Shown: positions 17,276 through 26,635 of the stretch, one piece after another
Position numbering within the stretch: position 1 is the stretch's first letter
How the letters are laid out: every line of letters starts with the position of its first letter
Source of the DNA: Stieleria sedimenti
Lineage (GTDB): Bacteria; Planctomycetota; Planctomycetia; Pirellulales; Pirellulaceae
Reading direction: 5' to 3'
NCBI RefSeq assembly: GCF_025060895.1
Contig: NZ_JANZKV010000200.1
Span: forward strand, 10,380 to 47,270
Length of the DNA stretch: 36,891 nucleotides
The notes under the pieces: generated by a model
The model's input: the letters and a program-made list of their open reading frames with translations, nothing else
What the model was told of the DNA's origin: nothing
The model's database searches: none
Made by a program: the position numbers and the translations under genes

Positions 17276-17306
17276 TTGACGGACATTCTGACGTTCATCA
17301 GAATGT
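17276..17306 (+). promoter_or_regulatory. Promoter overlapped by a perfect palindrome, upstream of the COG0523 gene
   Basis: A -35-like TTGACG (17276-17281) and a -10-like CAGAAT (17299-17304) are 17 bp apart. ACATTCTGA (17283-17291) and TCAGAATGT (17298-17306) form a perfect 9-bp inverted repeat with a 6-base centre, covering the spacer and -10 box. That is where an ArsR-type repressor would bind. The expected start of transcription is about 64 nt before the COG0523 start codon. It could also be an arsR terminator, but no T run follows. Confidence 0.6.
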
Positions 17307-17374
17307 TGGGGCGTGAAACCCAGCCGTGACGAGCACGGCCCTCAGCGAACCCTTCGTACCCCGCGACAGCAACG

Positions 17375-18475
17375 ATGACGTCTCCCATTCGGTTTATCAT
17401 GATCGGCGGCTTTCTCGGCGCCGGCAAAACCACCTTGATTTCTGGATTGGCGCGGCACTACCAGTCCCAGGGTAAACATGTCTGTGTGGTGACCAACGAC
17501 CAGGCCGACGGATTGGTCGACACGGAGCTGCTGCGGAGCCAAGGTCTGAATGTCAACGAAGTGGCCGGGTCGTGTTTTTGTTGCAATTTCCATGGCTTGA
17601 CCGATGCCATCGAAGCGTTTGAAACCCATCAGCGGCCCGACATCATCCTCGCCGAACCGGTCGGCAGTTGCACCGACCTGATCGCCACGATTGCGATCCC
17701 GATGATGGAGCAACTCGGTGAGAAGTTTGTTCACAGTCCCTACGCGGTCATTTTGAAACCGAGTCACGGGCTGAAAATTTTGACCGGCGGCCAGGGGCGA
17801 GGTTTTTCGGAAAAAGCAGAATACATCTTTCGCAAGCAACTCGAAGAGTCCGAGCTGATTTTGATCAACCGCATTGACGAATTGACTCAACAGCAGCAAA
17901 CCCAGTTGCGGGACTGTGTCGAAGAGCAATATCCCGGTCGACCGGTGATTTTTCTATCGGCCAAGACCGGTGAAAACTTGGCGGCGGTTTGCGAGTCTTT
18001 GGCCGGTGACGCGGCGGCCCGCGAGCAATTGATGGACGTCGATTATGACGTCTACGCCGAGGGGGAAGCGGAGTTGGGTTGGCTCAATGCGACCGTTTCC
18101 TTGACCTGCAGTGATCCGATGCCGATCGATGGTGTGGTCATGCGGATCGTCGACTTGATTCGAACGCGTCTGGAAGCACGCGATGCCGAACCGGCGCATT
18201 TGAAGGTCTTCTGTTCCTCCGGCGATGCCGTCGGCGTCGCCAACCTGGTCAGCAGCGATACAGCGACGACGCTCTCGGTCGCTTCAGAGGCTGAGGGCAA
18301 GGTGTTGACACTGATCATCAATGCGCGTGTCAGTCTGGCTCCCGAAGCATTGCAGGAATCCGTCGCCAGCGCTGTCGATGCCTTGGCCGCCGAGTTTGCC
18401 GCAACGGCCGAGATGAGATCGTTGGAAAGTTTTCGACCCGGACGTCCCGTACCGACCTACCGCGCTGGGACGTAG
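17375..18475 (+). CDS. COG0523 (CobW/ZNG1-like) metallochaperone GTPase
   Basis: A 366-residue G3E-family GTPase. The Walker A loop 'GGFLGAGKTT' is at 11-20, the metal-binding motif S66-C-F-C-C70 matches the family's CxCC, and N165-R-I-D168 is the base-recognition NKxD equivalent. The C-terminal half is diverged from the usual CobW C-terminal domain. COG0523 proteins deliver Zn, Co or Ni to client enzymes using GTP. The ArsR repressor and HupE genes upstream suggest a regulated metal-delivery function; which metal cannot be told. The segment between residues about 140-160 is Lys/Gly-rich and less conserved. Confidence 0.9.
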   Translation: MTSPIRFIMIGGFLGAGKTTLISGLARHYQSQGKHVCVVTNDQADGLVDTELLRSQGLNVNEVAGSCFCCNFHGLTDAIEAFETHQRPDIILAEPVGSCTDLIATIAIPMMEQLGEKFVHSPYAVILKPSHGLKILTGGQGRGFSEKAEYIFRKQLEESELILINRIDELTQQQQTQLRDCVEEQYPGRPVIFLSAKTGENLAAVCESLAGDAAAREQLMDVDYDVYAEGEAELGWLNATVSLTCSDPMPIDGVVMRIVDLIRTRLEARDAEPAHLKVFCSSGDAVGVANLVSSDTATTLSVASEAEGKVLTLIINARVSLAPEALQESVASAVDALAAEFAATAEMRSLESFRPGRPVPTYRAGT

Positions 18476-18479
18476 AAGG

Positions 18480-19610
18480 TCAATCGGACAGTTGTTTGAG
18501 AAAAATCTCTTTGAACTGCACCGTCATCGGCTGTCCGGAGCGCAGTTGCAATCCCAAGATGCCCTCTAAATCGGAGTGTCCTTCTTCTTCGTCGATCAAT
18601 TCAGAGCAGACTTCGCCATTGATACGGAGCGTGATGTGCCGGCCCTTGGCGGTGATGTGGTATTCATTCCATTCGCCCTCCGGTTTCATGGTCGCTTTGG
18701 TGCCCAGGTCGGTCGCCGTCCGTTTGCCGGAAGCATCGATCACGGTCCGCTGGCCGTTGGCGGTCAACAACTCGGGGCCTTGCCGCGAATGCATTTCGTC
18801 GCAAACGCCTCCCAGGTAAGGCCCGCTCTGGTAGATATCCGCCTGATAACCGACCGCCAAGCCGTCAGGTCTGATTTTGCTTCGGAACTGGACTCCCGAA
18901 TTGCATCCGTTGCCGGTCACCCGGAACTTGAGCTTGACTTCGAAATCGCTGACGTCCCCGCCCTGCCAGACCAGAAACTGATTCGAGGTGCAGGGGTGCT
19001 CCGGCGTCGATTGGCCCGTGATCGCGCCGTCGCGCAGCGACCAGTAGCTCATGTCGAGCGCCTTCCAACCGTTAAGCGATTTACCGTCAAAGATCGACTG
19101 AAAAGACATCTCGGATGATTGCGGGGCGGCCTGGCGGCGGTATCCGACAAGGTAGCGCTGGGAACCTTTTGGCGATTTAAACTCCGCCGGAAATGCCTTT
19201 CCGGATAGATCGTAACAAACACGCATTGCATCGGGACCTTTGATCTCATAGATCGCCAGAATGGTCTTTCCTTTGTTGGGACCGGAGTGACTGCGGATCG
19301 TCATTCGCATGGGGGTAACACTCTCGTCCAGCGTGAAGGTCCCTTTGTCCGAGTGATTTTCACCTTCGACGGTGACTTCGTATCGGTCGTCCTCGATCGT
19401 CAGCGTGATCGCCTCAAGCGCGGGCGGCGGCAACAGAACGCCACTCATCATTGCACCTTTCGGTTTCCAAACGCCGTCAGGCTGGAAATCGGAGACCGCT
19501 GGCGAGGATTCAACGCGGTTGCGTGACTTTCCACCATCGTCGGCAACAGTGCGATTCGCAATCAGGCAAACGAGCAAAGCTAGGAATAGCAACCGTGACG
19601 GGTAGCGCAT
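18480..19610 (-). CDS. TIGR03067 + DUF1080 (3-keto-disaccharide hydrolase-like) exported protein
   Basis: A 376-residue exported protein with two domains. After a signal peptide (1-23, 'LLFLALLVCLIANRTVA'), residues about 44-155 match the planctomycete TIGR03067 pattern ('GVWKPKGAM', 'GTFTLDESVTPMRMTI', 'GKTILAIYEIKGPDAMRVCYD'). Residues about 165-374 are a DUF1080 jelly roll ('FQSIFDGKSLNGWKA', 'FEVKLKFRV', 'NSGVQFRS', 'GEWNEYHITAKGRHITLRINGEV'). DUF1080 members bind or cleave glycans, including 3-keto-disaccharides. Function here is probably extracellular carbohydrate handling. Its stop lies five bases from the convergent COG0523 stop. Confidence 0.88.
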   Translation of the reverse strand: MRYPSRLLFLALLVCLIANRTVADDGGKSRNRVESSPAVSDFQPDGVWKPKGAMMSGVLLPPPALEAITLTIEDDRYEVTVEGENHSDKGTFTLDESVTPMRMTIRSHSGPNKGKTILAIYEIKGPDAMRVCYDLSGKAFPAEFKSPKGSQRYLVGYRRQAAPQSSEMSFQSIFDGKSLNGWKALDMSYWSLRDGAITGQSTPEHPCTSNQFLVWQGGDVSDFEVKLKFRVTGNGCNSGVQFRSKIRPDGLAVGYQADIYQSGPYLGGVCDEMHSRQGPELLTANGQRTVIDASGKRTATDLGTKATMKPEGEWNEYHITAKGRHITLRINGEVCSELIDEEEGHSDLEGILGLQLRSGQPMTVQFKEIFLKQLSD

Positions 19611-19740
19611 GTTCTTAACTGTAGGGCAAGTAGAAAGCGGAAATCAATTCTCGGTAGTTTACCATGCCGGCCGAAAGGCTTGGCAGTTTGTCGACTGAAG
19701 ACCAATACCGCTAAGCGACGCTTCGTTTCCTCTCGTTTGG

Positions 19741-19770
19741 GCCCGTAGGCTCGCGCCAAACGGCTGATCA
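19741..19770 (+). repeat. 30-bp dispersed repeat, copy A
   Basis: The 30 bases here (starting GCCCGTAGGCTCGCGCC) match the reverse complement of 22265-22294 at 29 of 30 positions, with similarity continuing past the end (ATCGTACGA against TCGTTCGA). It lies in the 257-bp space between the DUF1080 gene and bioD, where nothing else is seen. Confidence 0.8.
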
Positions 19771-19867
19771 ATCGTACGATCGGACACTCATACACCGAGC
19801 GTTGCTGAATCGACCATCCGACGTTTCGTCGCGTGGACAGCGTTGTGGGTCGCTGGGCCTCGGATCG

Positions 19868-21460
<1,593 letters not shown>

Positions 21461-21477
21461 CCAACCGTGTCGGCGGG

Positions 21478-22149
21478 ATGGGGATAGTGCCTGACATGAC
21501 GTTCAACACTCAAAAAACCAAGCTCATCGATTGCTCGGCCGCCCAACAACCGTATCGCGAGTTGTTCATCGTCGAAGGCGATTCGGCATCCAAAGCGGTC
21601 GCGCGTGTGCGCGACCAGCGGTTTCAGGCCGTCTTGCCGATGCAAGGCAAACCGATGAATGCGACAAAGGCGACCGATGCGTCGGTCCGGAAAAATCAGT
21701 GGTACGCCGCACTGATCGATGCATTGGGGACGGGCTGGCACGCCGAAGATCTGGCAGAGTTGCGCTACGATCGCATCCTGTTCTTGTTTGACCCCGACGC
21801 CGATGGAATTCACTGCGGCGCGTTGATGCTGATGTTCTTCGATGTCTACTTGCGTCCGCTGTTGGATGCCAACCGTGTCTCGCTGGTCAAATCACCGTTG
21901 TTCGAAATCCGTGCCAGCGGATACGCCGACGCCCTGCATGCCTACAGTGAAGAACACCTGCAGCGGATTCGTACGGTGCTCGATGAAAAAGACATCGCCC
22001 ACCGCCATCAACGTTACCGCGGACTGGCAAGCCTGGGCGAGACGACGCTGAAAGAACTCTGCGTCGACCCGAATTCCAGAACCGCCTACTTGCTTCGACA
22101 CAGCGACGCCTTGGCCGCCCGATCGGTTTTCGGGCCGCAGCGGCATTGA
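21478..22149 (+). CDS. Free-standing GyrB/ParE-type TOPRIM protein
   Basis: A 223-residue protein equal to the C-terminal half of a type II topoisomerase B subunit, without the ATPase and transducer domains. The TOPRIM core is intact: E33 in 'LFIVEGDSAS', the QGK-type loop 'AVLPMQGKPMNATKA', and D105/D107/D109 in 'LFDPDADGIH', then 'QRYRGLASLGETTLKELCVDP' for GyrB's QRYKGLGEM...DP. GyrB's strand-cleavage activity needs GyrA and ATP; alone, this could be a DNA-binding or regulatory form, or a remnant. Catalytic acids are all kept, which argues against decay. It starts 17 bp after the amidase; ATG 21496, behind GGGGA, is an alternative start. Confidence 0.85.
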   Translation: MGIVPDMTFNTQKTKLIDCSAAQQPYRELFIVEGDSASKAVARVRDQRFQAVLPMQGKPMNATKATDASVRKNQWYAALIDALGTGWHAEDLAELRYDRILFLFDPDADGIHCGALMLMFFDVYLRPLLDANRVSLVKSPLFEIRASGYADALHAYSEEHLQRIRTVLDEKDIAHRHQRYRGLASLGETTLKELCVDPNSRTAYLLRHSDALAARSVFGPQRH

Positions 22150-22240
22150 GAGGGAAGGGCTGTCGTTTCCCTGGATGCGGGCTGAAGGCCAAGACCGCTA
22201 ACTGAAGCCTCGTTTGCTCGCGCTGTTGCCCGTCGACTTG

Positions 22241-22336
22241 CGCGAACCGGCTGATATCGAACGATGATCAGCCGTTTGGCGCGAGCCTGCGGGCACCCGA
22301 GCATACGGGCCCGGACGCTGACGCGAACCGGCTGAT
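22241..22336. repeat. Repeat cluster: hairpin, 30-bp repeat copy B and a direct repeat
   Basis: CGCGAACCGGCTGAT occurs at 22241-22255 and again at 22322-22336. CGGCTGAT (22248-22255) pairs with ATCAGCCG (22267-22274), forming a stem with an 11-base loop. 22265-22294 is the inverted copy of the 30-bp repeat at 19741-19770, one base different. The cluster follows the TOPRIM gene, in the 565-bp gap 22150-22714. Confidence 0.75.
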
Positions 22337-22458
22337 GTCAAACGAGCACGTGCCGCCACCGAGTGTCTCGTTTCGCGACGCACCCAGCCTCAATAGGGGG
22401 TTACCCCAGTCTTCAGTAGGTCTCGCATCACCTTTGCGGGGGTTTTGCGGGTTCTCAA

Positions 22459-22487
22459 TTTACATTATTGCCAACAGACTGTATCAT
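22459..22487 (+). promoter_or_regulatory. Sigma70-like promoter in a convergent gap
   Basis: TTTACA (22459-22464) and TATCAT (22482-22487) are separated by exactly 17 bp; each box has five of six consensus bases. It points rightward, and its AT-rich surroundings stand out from the GC-rich neighbourhood. No protein gene lies downstream on this strand before the convergent ligase gene ends at 22715, so it may drive a small RNA. Confidence 0.45.
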
Positions 22488-22605
22488 GAGAAGACCGAGT
22501 GTGACGTGGGGGCACATGCACAAGGGGCGGTCGGCGGCTGATTTTGCCGGAAATGTGCGGTTGCAGACCACCGTTTTCGCGAACTCAGCTGGAGGAGAGA
22601 TAACT

Positions 22606-22634
22606 CGCATCCGAGTCGGGGCAGCTCGGATGCG
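22606..22634. terminator. Strong 10-bp hairpin in the 22.2-22.7 kb gap
   Basis: CGCATCCGAG (22606-22615) pairs perfectly with CTCGGATGCG (22625-22634) around a 9-base loop. GGAGG upstream (22591-22595) and CCTCC downstream (about 22638) could extend it. It sits between convergent genes, so it may stop transcription from either side, or be the structured end of a small RNA starting near 22494. A smaller GGGG-gtta-CCCC-like stem lies at 22396-22407. I see no protein gene in 22150-22714. Confidence 0.55.
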
Positions 22635-22714
22635 GGGCCTCCGATCTTTCTCAAAATCATCTTCTCAGCGATCATCCGGGTCAGCGGACAAAGAATCTCT
22701 CCCCAGATGCTGAT

Positions 22715-24415
22715 TCACTGAAGTTCCGCGGCGAGTTTTTCGCGAAAGATCTTGCTGTTGTGTCGGATATCGACGGGCAACGGTTCGTCACGGAGGATCA
22801 CTTCTTGGATCGTTCGCGTGATCGGATTTCTTGCGGCCAGATCCAATAATTCCGCCACCAGTCGTTCGGATTCTTGCGCGGACTTCGGCCAATGTTCACG
22901 GATCGGTTCGATCAACATCACGGGGGTTTGGTGTCCCGGCTTACCGCGTCCGACGAGCGCGGATCGATAGACATGCGGGTGGGCGTTGAAGATCGCTTCG
23001 CAGGGGACCGTAAACCAGGTTCGGTTGCTGCCACGCACGCGATGTGCTTTGCGGCCGCAGAACCAAAACCGATCTCGTGAGTCGAGGTAGCCGACGTCAC
23101 CCATGCGATGCCACACGGTGTCGCCGTCGATGACTTTGTGCATCGAATTTTGATCGCTGCGGACGACATACTTGCGCGTCACCATGGGGCCGGAAACCAT
23201 CAGTTCGCCGATCTTTTGGGTCGGCAAGGCGCGGGTTTGTTCGATCGTTTCGATGGGGCCGTCATCGATTTCGATGACCTTCCACTGGACGCCTTGAAAA
23301 CGAGTGCCGACGCAAACGCCCTTGCCCTTGGTCGCCGCCGGGCCTGTCTCGGCGATCACCTCGCGTGATTCGATCGATGCGATCGGCAGTGCTTCGGTGG
23401 CACCGTAGGGCGTAAAGATCTCGCCTTCTTCGGCGATCAAATCACGCAGCCTGGCCATCGTGGACGCGGGAACGGGGGCACCTGCCGAGAGCACGCGTCG
23501 CAGCGTAGGAAAGGGGCGTTGGACGCTGTGTTCGTTGCACCACCGCACAACGGTATTCCAAAGTGCGGGCGAACCGAAAGCCTGGTCGATTTCCCATTGC
23601 TCGACGGCTTCGATCAGGCGTCGCGGATCGACGTCGGCCGGCCGGGTTGGATCCATGTCGGGAATGATCGTGGTCACGCCCATCACGGCATCGAACAAGC
23701 CGAACAGTGGAAAACACGCCAGGTCGCGTGATCCGCGGTGAATGTCATAGCGTTCGCGGATGCGATCGATTTGCGCATGGAACGTTCCGTGGCTATACAA
23801 GACACCCTTGGGTGGCCCGGTGCTGCCGGTCGTGAAAATGATCGCGGCCGGATCGGGCCGATTGATGATCGGCAACTCCAGCGTCTTTCGCGAGTCCGAA
23901 TTGCCATCGAACGTGGCATCACGGCCCAGTTGGATGATCTGGTCAAGCGTTTTGCCGCCCCAAAAATAACGTCTGCCCAGGGTGACGTTCCAGCTAGCCG
24001 CCGGAAAACGGTGTCGAAGCAACGTGCGGATCGCTTGCGCTTTCGGAATCCCCACGAAGCCGTCGGGCCTGGCATCGGACAGACATTGCACCAGATGTTT
24101 CCGCCCGATTCCCGGGTCGATCAACACCACGATCACGCCCGCTTTTAACAGTGCGAAGACCAATTCGATGAATTGTCCTCCGAAGGGTACCAGCATCGCC
24201 AACCGCATTCCCGGACGGATTCCCCAGGCGACCAGCCCCCGCGCGATCAAGTCGGTGCGTTCGTCAAGATTCTGAAAGGTCGTCAAGGCATAGTTTCGGG
24301 GCCCGTCCTCGGCCGGCGGTCCGCTCGGTTCGGCGATCGCGATCGCACCGGGGGTCAACGAGGCGATGATGCGAAGCCGCGAGGCGACGTTTCCGTCGCG
24401 AACTCCTGTGCTCAT
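22715..24415 (-). CDS. OleC-like AMP-forming synthetase
   Basis: A 566-residue ANL-superfamily adenylating enzyme. The P-loop 'FTTGSTGPPKG' (194-204), 'YGATEA' (337-342), the 'MGDVGYLDSRDRFWFCGRKAHRV' hinge region and the C-terminal catalytic K555 ('HNSKIFREKL') are all present. The run after the hinge ('WFTVPCEAIFNAHPHV') and the overall pattern match OleC, the beta-lactone synthetase of long-chain olefin synthesis, rather than typical acyl-CoA ligases. Neither oleA, oleB nor oleD is present. Instead, its start codon overlaps the stop of the ATP-grasp gene (ATGA, 24412-24415), in one operon with mch. The real substrate may differ from OleC's. Confidence 0.82.
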   Translation of the reverse strand: MSTGVRDGNVASRLRIIASLTPGAIAIAEPSGPPAEDGPRNYALTTFQNLDERTDLIARGLVAWGIRPGMRLAMLVPFGGQFIELVFALLKAGVIVVLIDPGIGRKHLVQCLSDARPDGFVGIPKAQAIRTLLRHRFPAASWNVTLGRRYFWGGKTLDQIIQLGRDATFDGNSDSRKTLELPIINRPDPAAIIFTTGSTGPPKGVLYSHGTFHAQIDRIRERYDIHRGSRDLACFPLFGLFDAVMGVTTIIPDMDPTRPADVDPRRLIEAVEQWEIDQAFGSPALWNTVVRWCNEHSVQRPFPTLRRVLSAGAPVPASTMARLRDLIAEEGEIFTPYGATEALPIASIESREVIAETGPAATKGKGVCVGTRFQGVQWKVIEIDDGPIETIEQTRALPTQKIGELMVSGPMVTRKYVVRSDQNSMHKVIDGDTVWHRMGDVGYLDSRDRFWFCGRKAHRVRGSNRTWFTVPCEAIFNAHPHVYRSALVGRGKPGHQTPVMLIEPIREHWPKSAQESERLVAELLDLAARNPITRTIQEVILRDEPLPVDIRHNSKIFREKLAAELQ

Positions 24416-25341
24416 GTTGTCACTCTTTCGGTTTCAGCCACCAGTGCGGTGATGACGTGTTCGGCGATCGATTCGTCGATCACGCTTTGGGCCCCTTTCC
24501 ATCCCGGGATCGCGTTGACTTCTAGAAACAGCGGTGGCCCGTGATCGTTGTCAATCAGGTCGACCGAAGCGAAGACCAGCCCGAACAGTTCGGTGATTCG
24601 TTTGGCGGTCGCTTTCAAGCACCCGTCCACTTCGATCCGCTGGCATGTTGCGCCGGCGGAAACATTGGAACGAAAGCAGTTCTGGTTGTGTCGACGCACG
24701 CCAAACACCCGCTCGCCCACGACCAGCAAACGGGTGTCGCGGCCGCCCGGCGAGATGAAGGATTGAATTTGAAGCACGGCGTCCAACTGTTCGAGGGTGG
24801 AGAAGCTGGTCCAAGCAAGCTCGGCGTCGCTGATCCTCATCACGCCGCGGCCTTCGCCTCCGAAGATCGGCTTGACCACACAGTCACCGCCCAATTCTTC
24901 AAACGCCTGCATCGCTTCACGGCGTGATTGTACGACACGTGTCGAGGGGGTCGGCAATCCGGCACCGGCCAACCTTGCCAAACATGCAAATTTGTCGATC
25001 GACCATTCCAACGCGCGCGGCGGATTCACGATGGCGGTTCGATGCGGGGTCACTCGGTCCGCGATCGCGTGCAGCACCGCCAAACGAAAGGTGATCTGTT
25101 CCATCGAGCCGGCTGGCATCGTTCGCGTCAAGATCGCGTCGTAGTCGGAAAGCTGCTGGTGATCCGCCAGAAGCGAAACCGGCGTTCGATCATCACCGAT
25201 GCGTGCGGCGATCGAGTCCCACGGCGCGATCTCCAAGCGATGGCCGTGCCGACATGCCGCTTCGCGAAGCCGTTCGGCGTGCCATCCACTCTCCGGGCCG
25301 AGCATTAGCAGGCGTCGCGACGCGACCGGCGAGCCGCTCAT
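24412..25341 (-). CDS. ATP-grasp (RimK-like) ligase
   Basis: A 309-residue ATP-grasp enzyme. 'PRALEWSIDKFACLARLAGAGLPTPST' (about 108-135) opens the fold, 'GDCVVKPIFGGEGRGV' is the nucleotide-binding strand-loop, and 'PLFLEVNAIPGWKG' supplies Mg-binding Glu and Asn. ATP-grasp ligases join a carboxylate to an amine or thiol through an acyl phosphate. RimK-like members add glutamate, and one (MptN) glutamylates tetrahydromethanopterin; methylotroph H4MPT clusters also carry a RimK-like gene near mch. A role in making or tailoring the C1 carrier is therefore likely. It overlaps mch (25338-25341) and the OleC-like gene by 4 bp each. Confidence 0.85.
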   Translation of the reverse strand: MSGSPVASRRLLMLGPESGWHAERLREAACRHGHRLEIAPWDSIAARIGDDRTPVSLLADHQQLSDYDAILTRTMPAGSMEQITFRLAVLHAIADRVTPHRTAIVNPPRALEWSIDKFACLARLAGAGLPTPSTRVVQSRREAMQAFEELGGDCVVKPIFGGEGRGVMRISDAELAWTSFSTLEQLDAVLQIQSFISPGGRDTRLLVVGERVFGVRRHNQNCFRSNVSAGATCQRIEVDGCLKATAKRITELFGLVFASVDLIDNDHGPPLFLEVNAIPGWKGAQSVIDESIAEHVITALVAETERVTT

Positions 25342-26294
25342 GTGCCGAAGGACTCTCGCAAGATCTCCGTCATCATTCGTCCGGAGGTGAAGGTCCGCCC
25401 CGAGCGGAGATTGTGAATCGCGACGACTGCGGGGCTGAACAGCGACGGGTCGACCGCGTAGAAATCGTGATTGTATTGGGCGAAGATTTCGGCAAACGGG
25501 CGGCCATGATCCGCCGACGCCGAACTGGGGATTTTGTCCAGAATCGCTTCGATGGACTCGTCAGGGCAATCGACCCAGAGCGAAACTGTCGCGCCGTAGA
25601 GCATCGCGTCATTGGTTCGGCCGATCCCAGCGATCGTATTGCCTCGCTCGGCCGGCGGCGGCAACGGAGCCGAGCCGGTCGCCGAAATCACCGATCGGAT
25701 GTCGAATTCCAGATCGTCCAGTTTGTGCATCGCCGTTTCGACGCTGCGGGCGACGATTTGTATCGAACCGGCGATCGATGTGCTCGCAGCCACCCCGACG
25801 GTCACCGACTTTGGTGCCACGCCACAGTCCCCGGCGATCGTGTCAATCGCAGAGACCGTCGGCAGTTTGTCGGACTCCAGAATGCCGCAGGCTGAATCAG
25901 ATCCCTTGTCGCCGAGATCCTGCTCGATCAGCATCTTTTCCTTGCCACGCAATAATCGCATCGGACCACTGCCCATGGCAAAGTAGTCGTCGGATTGGAC
26001 CGGCCAGCCGGCGTATTGGCAGCCCAGACAGCCGACGCGGGGAGAGTCGGTTTCGACACAGACGGCGTTGGCAACGCCGTAGCTAGCGGGATCGCAGGGG
26101 ACGACCGAAACCCGGCCGAGTCCGCCCATGCAGGCGCGCGCCAACAGCACTCCGGCTTGTATCGAGCCCGGCGTTTCCACACCAAAATCCAACACGGTCG
26201 CTTCGGCAACACGATGGAACCGGACCCGAGCCAGAGGGTCAGATTGCAGCCCATCCCAGATTTCGGTGGCAGCTTGGTTCGGCGAATAGTCCAT
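25338..26294 (-). CDS. mch: Methenyltetrahydromethanopterin cyclohydrolase
   Basis: A 318-residue cytoplasmic enzyme that interconverts methenyl- and formyl-tetrahydromethanopterin in the C1 pathway that oxidises formaldehyde. 'GCLGCQYAGWP' (88-98), 'YFAMGSGPMR' (104-113) and the end 'FYAVDPSLFSPAVVAIHNL' are highly characteristic. Length is normal. The start is ATG 26294; the frame stays open further upstream to 26456 but has no family similarity there. H4MPT enzymes in bacteria are known from methylotrophs and planctomycetes. Here mch leads an operon with an ATP-grasp ligase and an OleC-like enzyme. No fae, mtdB or fhc gene is in the window. Confidence 0.94.
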   Translation of the reverse strand: MDYSPNQAATEIWDGLQSDPLARVRFHRVAEATVLDFGVETPGSIQAGVLLARACMGGLGRVSVVPCDPASYGVANAVCVETDSPRVGCLGCQYAGWPVQSDDYFAMGSGPMRLLRGKEKMLIEQDLGDKGSDSACGILESDKLPTVSAIDTIAGDCGVAPKSVTVGVAASTSIAGSIQIVARSVETAMHKLDDLEFDIRSVISATGSAPLPPPAERGNTIAGIGRTNDAMLYGATVSLWVDCPDESIEAILDKIPSSASADHGRPFAEIFAQYNHDFYAVDPSLFSPAVVAIHNLRSGRTFTSGRMMTEILRESFGT

Positions 26295-26635
26295 GGGCGG
26301 AAAACAGCGGTCGGCGGATCGTGGGAGGGGGGGACGCGATTGACGTGGTCTTCGGACAAGTAAGGGTTTCTGGTAGGTCAGGATCGTGGCCGAAGGACGA
26401 CCAAATGTCGAGAGGGGGCCAGGGATACCGGCTAAGCCCGAATGACAAACCTCCAAGAATCGGTCATCTTAGTGGCACCAGCGGTCGCCCAAACGCTCGA
26501 TCGCTGCGATCCAACCCGATTACTTTGCCGCGGAATCAGCCTTCCCAGCCTCGCGGGCCCTCCGTCCTGTTGGGTACCTCGCGATTCCACACCGCCCGGC
26601 CTCGTCCTCCTACCATCGCTTCTTTGTGGCCTGTC
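26295..26635. other. Divergent intergenic region, mch / def
   Basis: A 341-bp gap between the divergent mch and def starts that must hold both promoters. I found no convincing -35/-10 pair, inverted repeat or small gene. It is gene-free apart from open frames with no family similarity. Confidence 0.5.

Noticed and set aside
17250-17374. The arsR-COG0523 palindrome as a simple terminator
   Set aside because: There is no T run after it and it coincides with -35/-10-like boxes, so an operator is preferred, though not proven.
22335-22713. Short frames in the 22.2-22.7 kb gap as protein genes
   Set aside because: They lack ribosome-binding sites and domains, and they span the hairpin and promoter-like site.
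26321-26635. N-terminal extension of peptide deformylase
   Set aside because: The extra 105 residues have no similarity and the family start is at 26636.
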